Source: Coenobita brevimanus
Taxonomy: Eukaryota; Arthropoda; Malacostraca; Decapoda; Coenobitidae
Assembly: GCA_032717465.1 (NCBI GenBank)
Contig: CM064657.1
Location: 26,881,966-26,945,965 of the forward strand
DNA length: 64,000 nucleotides
Reading direction: 5' to 3'
Position 1 is the first letter of the stretch. Each line of letters starts with the position of its first letter. The notes below the pieces were generated by a model that was not told the DNA's origin, ran no database searches, and saw only the letters and a program-made list of their open reading frames with translations. Position numbers and translations under genes: made by a program. Of the stretch, positions 52,320 to 62,984 are shown piece by piece.

Positions 52320-53070
52320 TCGTTCTCGTTTTCGTTTTCGTTTTTCAAGGCTCCAATATGCTTGCATGTGTCGGTCTTGGTCACCTAATGGCGGCTCTCC
52401 ACGCTGCACGATCCACTGCAGCCTCCCTGTTCAGTCCCTTAACCCTAAGGTCACACTTAATGACCTCGTCCCATGTCTTTCTCGGTCTACCCCTCATAAC
52501 CCCACCCCCAATATTAACACTTCTCACCTTCCTCACCCAATTATCATCCCCCATCCTCTCCACATGTCCAAACCACCTCAATCCACCTCTCCTCATCACA
52601 ACACCAATACACTCCAGTCCCATCCTACCTCTCAACTCTTCCATTGTAAACCCAGCCCCTCCAGGCCTTGGACGCAGGGACGCACTGCACATCCACCTTA
52701 TCATTGTCATTTCTGTAAGTCTGAGCCGGCGAATATCTTCCTCCTTCATTGCCCAGGTCTCACTGCCATACAGCACTACACTCCTAACGCATGCTGCATA
52801 CAAAGACCCCTTAGCACGTAGGGAGAGCCCTCTCAATGTCAGGAGAGGCAAGAGCTCCCTGAACTTCTTCCAACCACTTCTCACCCTAACCACAGAGCTA
52901 GCTCCAGCCCCACCTCCAGCACAAAACATGTCTCCCAAATAACAAAACTCTTCCACACACTCAAGAGATTCACCAGCAAGTTCAATCCTTTCACGTCTGA
53001 CAATCTCCACCTGCTCACCCCGGCACGCCGTACACATAAAATCGGCATTATCTCGCAGTCTACCTCTCAT
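52320..53070 (-). pseudogene. RTE-like non-LTR retrotransposon 3' end
   Basis: The minus-strand ORF of 229 codons ends at TGA (52383-52381). It matches the C-terminal region of RTE-like endonuclease/reverse transcriptase proteins: CVEEFCYLGDMF, LYAACVRSVVLYGSETWAMK, MTMIRWMCSASLRPRPGG, GGLRWFGHVERMGDDNWVRK, RGRPRKTWDEVIKCDLRVKG and AAVDRAAWRAAIR. The YxDD catalytic box and the endonuclease are missing, so the copy is 5'-truncated. The frame is intact. After the stop the 3' end carries a short tandem (AAAACG)n at about 52325-52346. Simple tandem 3' tails are typical of RTE-type elements. A diverged copy is at 23474-23850 and a weaker one at 56465-56690. Confidence 0.92.
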
Positions 53071-53849
53071 GTCTATTTATGTGACAACATATGCATGGGA
53101 AAACTGTGTTCCTCCGCCATCAATTCCAATATTTCTCTGCATTTGAAAGCTTCTCCTCTAATACAGCTTCGAAACTAAGGGACTCCAACAATTAACTCTG
53201 TCACAAGTAAGGACCCATTTAGGCAGATGAGTTTATTCAGTGGAGGCAAACTTCTGGTAGTCGGATTTAAAAGCGAGTCTTTAAGCTCACTTACTCGCAT
53301 GCACTGTATCTTATTGTGGTTAATGTTGCAGTGCACGATGTATTTTAACAACTGTAGACCCTGAGCAGCCAAAAAGTTATAAAAACTTGAGTGATATCTC
53401 TGATGAAAGTGTTTTAGGACGTGATTTATATTTCTGAACATACATTTTTTTATCCTCCATTCAGAGGTTTTTCATAATCATATTTTTGGAAGCACGAAAT
53501 AATTTAGCTATTCATTCAGTCGTTTTTTCAGCACTTTTTCCCTGGTGCACATAAAGCCTCTCAGCCGCCAGCAAAGGGTCGGAGTGCAGGCCGGCTTTGT
53601 AGAGGCAGCCGCAATCACGGGTGGAATTTATAAATTCTCCCAAGCTCAATTTGTGTATAATATTGACAATGTATACGTTTATCTTCACTTATATACCTAC
53701 GAAACATATTACACTCGAAAGAGAATATAAAAAATGCAAAATACGTAAGAAGATATGATCTGTGACAATAGTTAGTTGTAAAAGAGACTTGCTTATCCAG
53801 TTATCTGGTTCAGATCCATTCTAAATACTTGTCATGGCCCTCTAAATGA
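53071..53849. other. Unique DNA, nothing recognised
   Basis: AT-rich single-copy DNA. Small ORFs have no domain. Confidence 0.5.
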
Positions 53850-54340
53850 CGTGAGGCTGCGGCGGAGGGGGTGTGGTGGCCGTCTGTTTGATGTGGTCCT
53901 CCTCATTACCGGCTCCACGCCTCCACCAACGGGAAGGCGTGGGGGGGGGGAGGTCTAAAAGGGGGGATGGTGTAGGTCAGGGCTCAAAGGTCAGGAAGGG
54001 AAGGGCTGGTACGGATCTGGCTGGAGATGAAGAAAGGGAAGATTAAATATGAGTTGAGGGCAAGGATAGATTGGTACAGGTCAAGATGAGATCTGTGAAT
54101 GTCAGGTAAGATAGCTGACGTGTAAGTTTGTCAAGTCACAAAGGTCAGGTTGGGTAGGATCAGTACGATAAGTAAGACACGATACGAATGTCTGCTACAG
54201 GTCAAATTGACATGGTTGACAGGTGAGAAAAGTGAGAGTAGGAGGGAGATAAGGCTGGGAGGTATTTTCGGTGTATATTAGGCCAGGAAGTTTAGACCAG
54301 ATGGTGTTGGATGACGGGTTAGCAAAGGGCTGGCTGGGTT
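53850..54340. repeat. G-rich DNA with recurrent AGGTCA words
   Basis: AGGTCA occurs at about 53974, 53988, 54077, 54142 and 54199, with GTCAGGTAAG and related words between them. This may be a decayed minisatellite or a cluster of receptor half-sites. Spacing is irregular. Confidence 0.4.
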
Positions 54341-54672
54341 GAGGGGATTCACACACACAACTGGTCACCTCCGCAACATTCTCCTGTTTTCTCTCTTTTC
54401 TTGCGACCTCCAGTGTTTTCTAGCAAAAGTGTCCAAGCATATCGAATGGAAAGTATCTTGGTTCTGGTTTGAAATGATATACAGGAGATGCTGAGGAAGT
54501 TCATGAGAAAAGTGGGTTGAATCAAGATGGTGAGAGCAAGCAGAGGGCAAGCCAGCAAGCCAATGTGAAGGGTGGCCAGTTCAGGGTTAATATTGGCAGC
54601 AAGACTGTGGAGCTGCGAGGATGAACCTGTGAATTAACGGGAAGTAGACTGAGAAAGTAAGCGGGTAGAAGC

Positions 54673-54678
<6 letters not shown>
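54341..54678. other. Unique DNA, nothing recognised
   Basis: No gene is recognised. Confidence 0.5.

Positions 54679-54749
<71 letters not shown>
54679..54749. repeat. (GA)n microsatellite
   Basis: Pure GA run of about 71 bases. Confidence 0.98.
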
Positions 54750-54752
<3 letters not shown>

Positions 54753-54849
54753 TAGGGCAGGATGAGGTGTGAGGCAAAGACAGGGTCAGCTTGTGAATGG
54801 AGGGGAAAGAAAGGGGCTTGAAAAGTGAGGGGTGCAGCAATGACAGGTC

Positions 54850-55002
54850 GAGGCAATGCAGTGTGGAAGGGTAAGGCAAGGAGACGATGGAGTAGGGTGA
54901 GGCCACGACATGGTGGAGGAAGGAGAGGCTACGACACGGTGAAGCAGGGAGAGGCTATGACATGGTGGGGTAGGATGAAGCTATGGCATGGTTGAGAGGG
55001 GT
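54850..55002. repeat. 26-bp minisatellite, about 6 copies
   Basis: Units beginning GAGGCYACGACATGGTGGAG start at 54899, 54925, 54951 and 54977, exactly 26 bases apart. More diverged copies start at 54850 and 54876. Confidence 0.88.
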
Positions 55003-55385
55003 GAGAAATGGAGCGGTAAAAGTGTGGACCAGTAAGTGGAAGGAAAAGAAAGTGAGGAAAGTAAAAGGGAGAGTAAGTGAAAAACAAAAAATGGGACAGG
55101 GGAAAGCTGTGACAGGGAGAGGCAGAGTGAGAATGAGGCAGTGAATGGAATGGAAATGGAAAGAGTGAGGAAAGCGGAGATACGATACTGAAAAGACAAG
55201 GACAGTGGGAAAGGTGTTAGGGTGAAACAGTGATAGCATGAGGTTGGATGAAGCAGGACGAGGCAGTGAGTGGGTGTGGCAGTGAGTAGGTGAGGCAGGG
55301 TGAGGTGTGTGGCAGTGAGTGGGTGAGGCAGGGTGAGGTGTGTGGAAGGGTGAAATGTGAGGCAGTTAGGGGGTAAGGCAATAAT
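55003..55385. repeat. A/G-rich DNA with GTGAGGCAG repeats
   Basis: From 55250, GGCAGTGAGTGGGTGAGGCA and GGGTGAGGTGTGTGG recur in tandem (period about 49 or less). Confidence 0.65.
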
Positions 55386-56464
55386 AAGTCCGCGCCTTAT
55401 TTAAAACCTTTCCTAAGCCTACGTCATGTACATAATTACCTGTACATAATTTCATCTACAATTACACAGCTACAAAACACATCACAATCAGATAGATTTA
55501 TATGAAAAAAATATAACAATGCAGAATAACTTCTTAAAAAAAAAAAAAGTGGCCACGGAGACCGGCTTATTGTACCAACTAGCTAAGATCTTTATGAATA
55601 TGACCCAGGGCACAAGCTGGGGTAGATGTGAGAGTGGGGTGCAGGAATAAGGCCCAGATTCACCAACGACCTTCAGATGAACTCCCTTTTGTGACTTGTA
55701 AATTTTGATGTGCAGGAAGAACAAGGAACATGGGAAATTTTTCATTAACAAACTTCACATGATAAGTTTCCTCTGGTAACTACTGTTTCTATTTGCCCAG
55801 AGAACACACTATAACGGTACCAGTATAACCCACTTATTAACTGATACTTAAATGTTAACCAAGCACTACGTGGTGGACTGAAGGCTCAAGGCGCCCTACT
55901 CCTGCAGTCCGCTATCCTCTTTTCTGGGGACTGGAAGGGAGGTGAGGGGCATTTCTAGGGTAATATCCGTCCCTTTCCATCAGCATTCAACAAAACCGTT
56001 AAATAAAACTAGAGTGGATAGAGTATAATGAATGTAGGCCATGGTGTGTTTGGTGTTAGGTGAAGGAGCAGCAGCAGCTAACTACTGTATTATGATACGG
56101 GAGGAAATGCCATCTGGGGGGAAAAAAATGGTGTCCCGACCATGAGGGAGTTAATGGCACCAGCGCTAACATTCAGGCTCCCACGACTCACTGTTAGCTC
56201 AAAAAATCGTCTGAAGTCGTAGGGAACGGAATACTGTGGTTACTCCAAGGTATGTTTGGTGTCAGGTGGAGAGGCATCAGCAGCCACCAGTTATAACATG
56301 GACGGGAAATGACAAACGGTTTTCATACTAGGATTACGCGTTCATGTTCACGATTATGCAGTTTTAAATACGTGGATTACACACTAAATGCCCGGTCGCT
56401 TCATCACAATGCACGCAACAGCATTCGAACCACAGACTAATTTTTAATACTGCTGTACCATTTA
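55386..56464. other. Mostly unique DNA
   Basis: Around 56145-56225 ACCATGAGGGAGTTAATGG and AAAAAATCGTCTGAAGTCG match the arrangement near 16330-16420, a further dispersed repeat. No gene is supported. Confidence 0.45.
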
Positions 56465-56690
56465 CTCTGTGGCTTTGGCTATGTGGAGAAGATGAAGTAT
56501 GCGAGACTGACTAGGAGACAGCGTGTGAGGGAGGTAAAGATGGAGAGGGGGAGGAGGAGACCAAGGATGAGATAATGGGATTGAGTGGAGATCTATGAGA
56601 GGGAGGTGTGAGCTGGAGGGAGGGCAGCCAAATGACAGAGGACATAGCCACGTGGAGGTTCTTTGTCTGTGGACATCCCTTACGAGATTA
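56465..56690 (+). pseudogene. Retroelement 3' relic, RTE-like
   Basis: The translation starts FGYVEKMKYARLTRRQRVRE and continues MERGRRRPRMR, equivalent to the WFGHVERM and GRPRKTW blocks of the 52.4-53.1 kb copy but clearly of a different lineage. Stops follow (after RPRMR and again later). It ends near GGACATCCCTTACGAG. Confidence 0.5.
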
Positions 56691-56716
56691 AGGCGTCTTG
56701 CTATAGATTTAGATAG

Positions 56717-56903
56717 TTAACCCCTTTAACCCGAGGATATAAATTTTACTTTATCCTGATCATTTTTTCAGCTCAGAACAAAATTTTCGAACTATAAGAT
56801 TATTTTGACTGTCAGAATGAAAACTCTTTTCAAATTTGAACAAAATCGGCTGAAGGCAACAATAATAAGATAAAGAGATAAGTCGTCGTATTGAAGTAGT
56901 TAA
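56717..56903. mobile_element. TTAA-ended foldback MITE, complete but diverged
   Basis: Left end TTAACCCCTTTAACCCG, right end GTATTGAAGTAGTTAA, TTAA on both sides (56717-56720 and 56900-56903), 187 bp. The arms contain TTTTTCAGCTCAG and AAAATCGGCTGAAGGCAAC. No ORF. Confidence 0.62.
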
Positions 56904-56937
56904 AGGTTAAAAAATATGATACAAGAAAAACACTACC

Positions 56938-57089
56938 ATACATACATTCATACATACATACATACTGTACAGTACATTTATACATACATACATACATACA
57001 TATATACACAATATACACAAAATCTTACACACCCATTGATATTATGAAGAAATACCCACTCATACCATGCATAATAATTCGAAACATCC

Positions 57090-57124
<35 letters not shown>
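56938..57124. repeat. (CATA)n and (TA)n
   Basis: ACATACAT tetranucleotide runs to about 57005, then a pure TA run at 57092-57124 after a short spacer. Confidence 0.92.
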
Positions 57125-57131
<7 letters not shown>

Positions 57132-57727
57132 CGCGAAAAAAGGACGTCATCCGGACTAGCGGAATGGAGTGTAAAAAAAAAAAAAAAAAAAAAATTGTGA
57201 AGTGTCTGCCTAAAGACCTGTCAGTCACATCGGAGTGTTCCTAGGCTGCCATGTTTTATTTTTCTGATCATACCCTTCTTCATCCTTCCACGTTCACAAG
57301 TTACCATTCGTTATTTTTCTGTTATTTACGTACCCCTTTCGTCACCATTTCTTTCTCCACTATGTTTTTTTTTTTTCCATCTTTAATTTTGCCCACCCTA
57401 TCACTCCTTTCACGTTCAGAAGCAAGAACAGTACTCATCCGAATATCAAAGAGAATGTTTTTCTGTCTCTCTATCTGTCCCCTACGGAAACCGAGGAAGA
57501 TGCATATAGAGCTCTCTAAAACTTTAACAGTGGCACCTTTGTACAGGGAATTTTGATGTGTACATTACAGTCGCTAAAGTGCGCCCTGATGGACTTGATT
57601 AAACTACACAGCAATAATCGTGGTGGTGGAAACATGGTAGCAAATGACCACAGTTTATTTATTTATTTTTTTTCGTCTACAGCCATATCATTATTAGCTA
57701 CAACGAGTCGGAAGGGTGGACGGACTG
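57125..57727. other. Unique DNA, nothing recognised
   Basis: A-run at about 57174 and T-run at 57365. Small ORFs lack domains. Confidence 0.5.
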
Positions 57728-57970
57728 ATGGAGTGGGTGGGTGGGTGGGTGGGTGGGTGGGTAGGGTTGGTGGATAAGCAGGTGTCGAGGGGCAGAGTGG
57801 GTGGGTTGGGTCAGCCAAGTTGGGTGGGTGTGGTGAACAGCGTGGGTGGTTGAGCGGGTGCGCAGGATGGGTGGGTGATGTGGGTGAGTGGGTGGGCAGG
57901 GTGTGTGGGATGATGGGTGAGTGAATGAGTAGGGTATGTGTGCGGGTGGGTGAGCAGGGTGGGTCCGGTA
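57728..57970. repeat. (GGGT)n with G-quadruplex potential
   Basis: From about 57735 there are six or more GGG runs separated by single T bases, followed by about 200 bases of GTGGGTGGG-like degenerate DNA. This is a canonical intramolecular G-quadruplex pattern on the plus strand. Confidence 0.9.
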
Positions 57971-58159
57971 TTGGGGAAATGAGTCCATGGTAGGAACAGG
58001 TTCATGGGGGGATATATCTCTGGGGAAATGGGCCCAAGGAGGAGCATAGATTCAATGGGAAAATGAGGCCCCGGATGTCTCCTTCCACAGGGGGAGTGGC
58101 CACCCAGGGTCCCAGGCAATGCCGGTATGCACGATCGTACAGTTTTACCCAAGCAACGC
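57971..58159. repeat. Diverged TGGGGAAATGNGNCC repeat
   Basis: TTGGGGAAATGAGTCCATGG, TGGGGAAATGGGCCCAAGG and GGGAAAATGAGGCCCCGG occur in turn at spacing of about 40-50 bases. Confidence 0.55.
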
Positions 58160-58725
58160 CGGGTACTCCTGTAAGTCGTCTATTCGTTTGTTATTTATAT
58201 CATTCCTTCGGCACCGTTTTCATCTCTTCCACTATTATATTCTTCACCTCTACTCTTGTTCTCCCTACCACTACTACAACCTTCTCGTTTACAAGCATGT
58301 ATTCGGCATCTGTCTTGTCTTCGTTTTTTTATATCTTTCCATCCTCATCACTATCTTTCTCAACCACGACCTATGCATCACCACCAGCCTCTTCTTTCAC
58401 CACTCTCCCTCCACTTCCCTCCTCCACCACCATTCTCATTCCTTGACCACTCCTCCACCACTCCACCACTTTCCTTTCATCTCCCTCCACCACCACTCCT
58501 TCCTTCACTATTCTTCCCCAACACTCCCTTACTCCACCATTTTTCTCATACACCAGTCACCTCCTCCACTCCTCCAACATTCTCCTTCCTTCTCTCCTCG
58601 TCCTCCACAGCCTCTATCATCTTTCTACCACGACCTTCCCTTTCGCTAGTATTCTTCATCCAGCATTTCCCCACTATTTCTCCTCACATCACGTTTCTCT
58701 CTCAGCCATACTTCATCTTCGCCTC

Positions 58726-58776
<51 letters not shown>
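58160..58776. repeat. Pyrimidine-rich tract ending in (TGTC)n(TC)n
   Basis: Plus strand mostly C and T with CCACCACTCC words, closing with (TGTC)n at about 58727-58755 and (TC)n to 58776. Two 176-codon frames are compositional. Confidence 0.8.
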
Positions 58777-58869
58777 GCATGTGTGAGTGCGTCCGTGCAT
58801 ATGAGCGGGCATAGGCGTGATCTGTCTAAACTGAAACCAAAGGTTCTATGTAACTGTGGTAGACAGGGA

Positions 58870-59200
58870 AGCCCACCATCCACTCACTCGATGTAGTGCT
58901 GCCTTCGGGTGACAATACTGGATGACAAGGCAAATGGTCTCCTGTACACCAGGAAACCACTTAGTAAGTTGGGTGGTAACCATATAACCAAATGATGCTT
59001 GGTGGTTTCATGGGATAAAACGCCCCATCCGGATTGAGCCTGTATGGGTTTATATTCGAGGGGAGTTGGAGTTTATTGCTCGCATAATGCTACTCAGGGG
59101 CGAGTGAGATTGACACCCTTGTCTTAACTGTAGGGAACAAGCAGTCTAGCTTCTGGGTTCTAAGACTCTGATGGAGCAAAAAAAGGACTGGATGATGGAG
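58870..59200 (+). mobile_element. Composite tRNA-like element, copy D (internal deletion)
   Basis: Starts CCCACCATCCACTCACTCG, lacks most of the TTCCTTCATTC block, then shows AAATGGTCTCCTGTACACC, a diverged TGCTTGGTGGTTTCATGGG, TACTCAGGGGCGAGTGAG and the end GGACTGGATGATGGAGG. It is the most diverged of the four copies. Confidence 0.75.
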
Positions 59201-59640
59201 GAACTTATGTCTCATCGTTCCCAACTACCCAAGTGCATTAATTACGTATCTCAGACTAAAGTCAATGCAGTAAAAATCACAGTTTATATTTGGATAAAAC
59301 TCTAATATTGCATTTCAGACCAAATACTGCTATTTGCCCTGTGACCAAATATTGGTTTTCTTAAAACTGTGCTGCTTAACTGTATGGCTGCCATCAGCTA
59401 GTCATGATGGCACCATGAAATTACATCCTCTACTGGCCTATGCATGTGGGTCACAGAGTGTGTGTATATACGTATGTGTGGAAAAAAGAAAAGCAAACAC
59501 TTAAAAACAGACCCCGCCAACCCAAAGGGTCTTTCCTTCTCTTAAAGAATAATTGAGAATTGCTTTCGCGAAAAAGAAAATGTAATGTTAATCTGTCTCA
59601 TTCCACTGTTCTTGATTTGGGCCAACATTACTCTTCCACT
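59201..59640. other. Unique AT-rich DNA
   Basis: No gene or element is recognised. Confidence 0.5.
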
Positions 59641-60010
59641 AGACCCTGTTCACCACCTATGGTTTCTCTTTGTGGCCTACCACTACACTTGCCCAACCAC
59701 TACAGTCCCTGTCTCACTAACATAATTCTGTTTCCTCAGTTTCGTCACCCCATCACTTTCCCACTTTAACCAGTCTCCTCCCTCTCCACCACTCAGCGAT
59801 CACTGCTTTTCCCCACCAACGACCTCCCACCAGCAATCTCCTTCATTCCACCACTACTACTTATCCCCACCATCGCTCCGGCACCGACCCTCTCTCCACC
59901 ACTCCGACCCCATCACCCACCGCCCTAAAAGTCAGTCACCCGGCCTTCACGACCACTTTCAGGCACTCTCATCACCCCGCTCGCCTCGCTAACCCTTACT
60001 TTCGCATCAC
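59641..60010. repeat. C-rich CCACCACTCC-type DNA
   Basis: Degenerate CACC/CTCC words on the plus strand with few G. Confidence 0.6.
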
Positions 60011-60091
60011 ATCGCATCAGAGCTCACTTCATGCTCCTTCTGGACCTCAAAAACCCATGTGTGAACAATAACACCATAGAGACCTACCGTC

Positions 60092-60118
60092 ATCATCATC
60101 ATCATCATCATCATCATC
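60092..60118. repeat. (CAT)n trinucleotide repeat
   Basis: Nine CAT units. Confidence 0.96.
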
Positions 60119-60767
60119 AGAATGAACCTTTTCCTGACCCTCATATAGCATCAATGAACACCACATGCTCATCCTGTACCTTAAAAACACGGGTATGAAT
60201 AATAACACCTTAACAGCCAGCACAAACAAGCATAATTAAACAAGAGTAATATTAACCCTGTAGCTCAACAAACTCTTCTGGTGTTTGCTAAATTAAAATC
60301 TGAAGATGTAACAGTAACAGAGAAAGGGTTACTCAAGACAGTGTATAATTCTCTGAAGGTCAAAATTCCTCTTCTGGTGTTAGCTTGTAAAAAAATATGC
60401 AAGTGCACCAACATCGGCCAAATTATTAAAAAATAGTTGGCATGCAGCGCTCTCATACTAGGTCCTCAATATCATTATACTTTTTAATACCGGTGCCTAA
60501 AAAACAGCATAATCAGACCTGTATGATCATCATTATATCTTAGATCACAAACAACACTGCAACGTCGAGTAGCCTACGCAACTGAAGTAACACAACAGAA
60601 ACAACTGACTGGTGTCATCCTCCAAGCATCTCGAGTTTACCATAATGTCTACAGTATACAACACTCCCAACACAAAACTGTTTAGGATCTCACAAATGTA
60701 TATCAACCAATTACTTTCAGGTCATGATCATAATGATCATCTCTCACAGCACCATCTAAGCTGTTTA
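60119..60767. other. Unique AT-rich DNA
   Basis: CTCTTCTGGTGTTTGCT at 60271 and CTCTTCTGGTGTTAGCT at 60369 form an isolated direct repeat. Otherwise nothing is recognised. Confidence 0.5.
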
Positions 60768-60865
60768 TTAATCCCTTCAGGTCGAAGGCATCATTTATGC
60801 TTTATTTTTGCTGCCACCAAATGATTTTATTCAACTTAAGACCTCTAGTAAAGAAATGGTTTATG

Positions 60866-60868
<3 letters not shown>
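60768..60868 (+). mobile_element. TTAA foldback family, left half
   Basis: TTAATCCCTTCAGGTCG, TTTATTTTTGCTGCCACC and AAATGATTTTATTCAACTTA follow in the family order. The element is cut by the (AT)n that begins at 60869. Confidence 0.68.

Positions 60869-60950
<82 letters not shown>
60869..60950. repeat. (AT)n microsatellite
   Basis: AT run of about 80 bases. Confidence 0.98.
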
Positions 60951-60953
<3 letters not shown>

Positions 60954-60976
60954 GAGTATGTCAGTGAATTTGTGTA

Positions 60977-61319
60977 ACCTGTGATTTCATGAAATTTCTA
61001 GTCAATTCGTGAAATGAGTGAATTGGGATGGATTAATTTAAGCTGGATTAACTTAGGCTGCGTTCGGGTTAGGCTGGGATAGTCTAGGTAAAGCATCGGT
61101 TAGGTTAAGCTAGGTTAGTTAGGTTAGGTTAGGTTGAGTTAAATGAATGCTAACTCATGTTATGCGTTCATCTAAGCTAACCTAACCTAACTAACCTACC
61201 TTAACCTAGACTATCCAAGTCTAACATAACAGCAGCCTAAATTAACTTCGCCTAAATTAATCCATCCTCATTCACACTCATTTCACGAATTGACAAGGGA
61301 TTTCATGAAACCACTGGTT
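60977..61319. mobile_element. 343-bp foldback element with TTAGG-like centre
   Basis: Left end AACCTGTGATTTCATGAAA pairs with right end TTTCATGAAACCACTGGTT. Inside, matching arms include GTCAATTCGTGAAATGAGTG and its complement, GGATGGATTAATTTA and its complement, and TAGTCTAGGT with ACCTAGACTA. The innermost arms are made of GGTTAGGTTAGG on the left and CCTAACCTAACC on the right around a spacer of about 45 bases. TTAGG is the usual arthropod telomere unit, but only a few copies occur here. No ORF and no clear target duplication. Confidence 0.75.
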
Positions 61320-61344
61320 AAATACATTCAATAACATTTATATA

Positions 61345-61460
61345 ATATACAGATAGACAGACAGACAGACAGGTAGACAAATACATACACAAGCTAGATA
61401 GAAGATAGACACAGAAAGCAGACATAGAAGATAGATAGATAGTTAGATACAGACAGGCAG
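61345..61460. repeat. GACA/GATA tetranucleotide region
   Basis: AGACAGAC and GATAGATA runs, imperfect. Confidence 0.85.
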
Positions 61461-61784
61461 ATACAGCCCCTCCATTCTGAAAAGCCTCCACTGCACTGAA
61501 TAATATGGTCCTGATATAGCAAGAATGAAACACAAAATATGTAATAACAGTGAAGAGCTTAAAGAAAAGGTAGTAATCTAACACAGACACAAAGATCACA
61601 ACTAAGAACAGGGCCGTAGCCTTTACACACGTCAGCAGTACCGCTTCTCACCATACCAACATATTCCCGCCACAACTGCATAATAGTCAGGTGATCTCCG
61701 TCTCATTTTACACCACAGCCATATCCAATAACGACGCAACCCACACCAAGGATCTCTTCACACTTACGCTTCGTAGTCTCAAGC
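61461..61784. other. Unique DNA, nothing recognised
   Basis: No supported feature. Confidence 0.5.
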
Positions 61785-61978
61785 GCCATAGTTCTAGTTG
61801 GCTGTGGAGGTCTCTGCGCCTCTTCCTCAACGATTTATTTTGTACATTACACCTTAATAATCTTGTTTGTAACTGATGCAAACTTCGTCGATAATAAAAA
61901 GACATTCATAACATACAGAGGTCTATTATGTGGTTGGCAAAAATAAATCGCTAAGGAAGAGGCACTACGGAAACGCTA
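61785..61978. mobile_element. Family-B foldback element
   Basis: Left arm GCGCCTCTTCCTCAACG + ATTTATTTTGTACATTA, right arm AAAATAAATCGCTAAGG + AAGAGGCACTACGG. The arms pair at about 23 of 26 core positions. Same family as 13251-13443. No ORF. Confidence 0.65.
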
Positions 61979-62019
61979 TCAATAACAATGCAGTCGTAAG
62001 GTCCTTACTTTCGTCACCT

Positions 62020-62135
62020 TGGGAGGCTTTCTAGCACCTTTGTCCAACCGATTTATCTTACGTACTGCCCTTCAATATTTTCTTTTCTGCTGTTCCTATC
62101 TACAATAGCGATATGAGCGAATAAACAACATACAA
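62020..62135. mobile_element. Family-B foldback fragment
   Basis: GGCTTTCTAGCACCTTTGTCC, CCGATTTATCTTACGTACTG and CCCTTCAATATTTT follow the family-B left-arm order directly after the complete copy. Confidence 0.45.
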
Positions 62136-62984
62136 AAGAAGCTTAACGCGTCTTATGTAGAAATAAACTGGGAATGAAAATGTGCTACGATGCCTTCTTG
62201 AAGTCCGATGACGTATGACATATTCTTGTTATTTTCAAACAAATTTCCTCGGCCTAAGATAAAGATTTAGAACTGAAGGAATTATAAAGAAGCCTTAATT
62301 AACTCGTTCACTACAAGGGGGCCCCCCAAAGTTGAAGGAAATCGTGGAAGTAGCAGGAATGAACTATTAAACTACAGTACATCACCAGACGGAAGGGGTA
62401 ACTGAGGAGAATACGATGCTACGGGTCTTCATCAGCACCCCAGCAGGCAGAGGGATACGCCTAACTGGCCTTTTAAGCGACCCGCCTCTATGGAGAGGCT
62501 TCAGCTCCAGATGCGGGACTAATTACTGATATCCAAGTTTGATTATCCCTCTATAATTAATAATGTTTTGATGGGGCCCCATTACATGTAATTGGTTCAG
62601 GTTAGCTGAGTTTTGTGTAAGGTAGCGGAACTGAGATCGGCCTCGTATTATTGATAATTATGAATCGGGGAAGCGTTTCTAAAGGGTCTTACAACGACTG
62701 CAGGATAAACAGGTCTCCATAAGTTATCATTACATATGTCTTGTTTTTGTCATTATTTCAAAATTCGGTTTAATCTTATTGTGAAGGTCTGTTGGCTGTG
62801 AATGAAAAAAAAAGTATATATAGTACAAGCAATCCTATGCATAACTTGAGGCTGCAAAAGTTTACGAGTACCGTCCCCAGTGAGCAAGCATCGTTTATTT
62901 TATCTTTTCCTCTACAGTGATGAAAAGATACAGTTTTCGCATCTGCAATGCTCTAAAAGGCTATGTCGGCGCCACTACGTCGAC
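62136..62984. other. Unique DNA with foldback relic and homeodomain-like words
   Basis: At 62190-62270 CTTGAAGTCCGATGACGTATG and TTCTTGTTATTTTC resemble a TTAA-family left arm. From 62515 to 62670 there are ACTAATTACTG, TATAATTAATAATG, TGTAATTGG and GATAATTATG, a cluster of homeodomain-type ATTA words in otherwise single-copy DNA. No gene is seen. Confidence 0.4.

Noticed and set aside
61080..61200. Telomere end or interstitial telomeric array
   Set aside because: Only a few imperfect TTAGG-like units on each arm of a foldback, in opposite orientation, so this is not a telomere.
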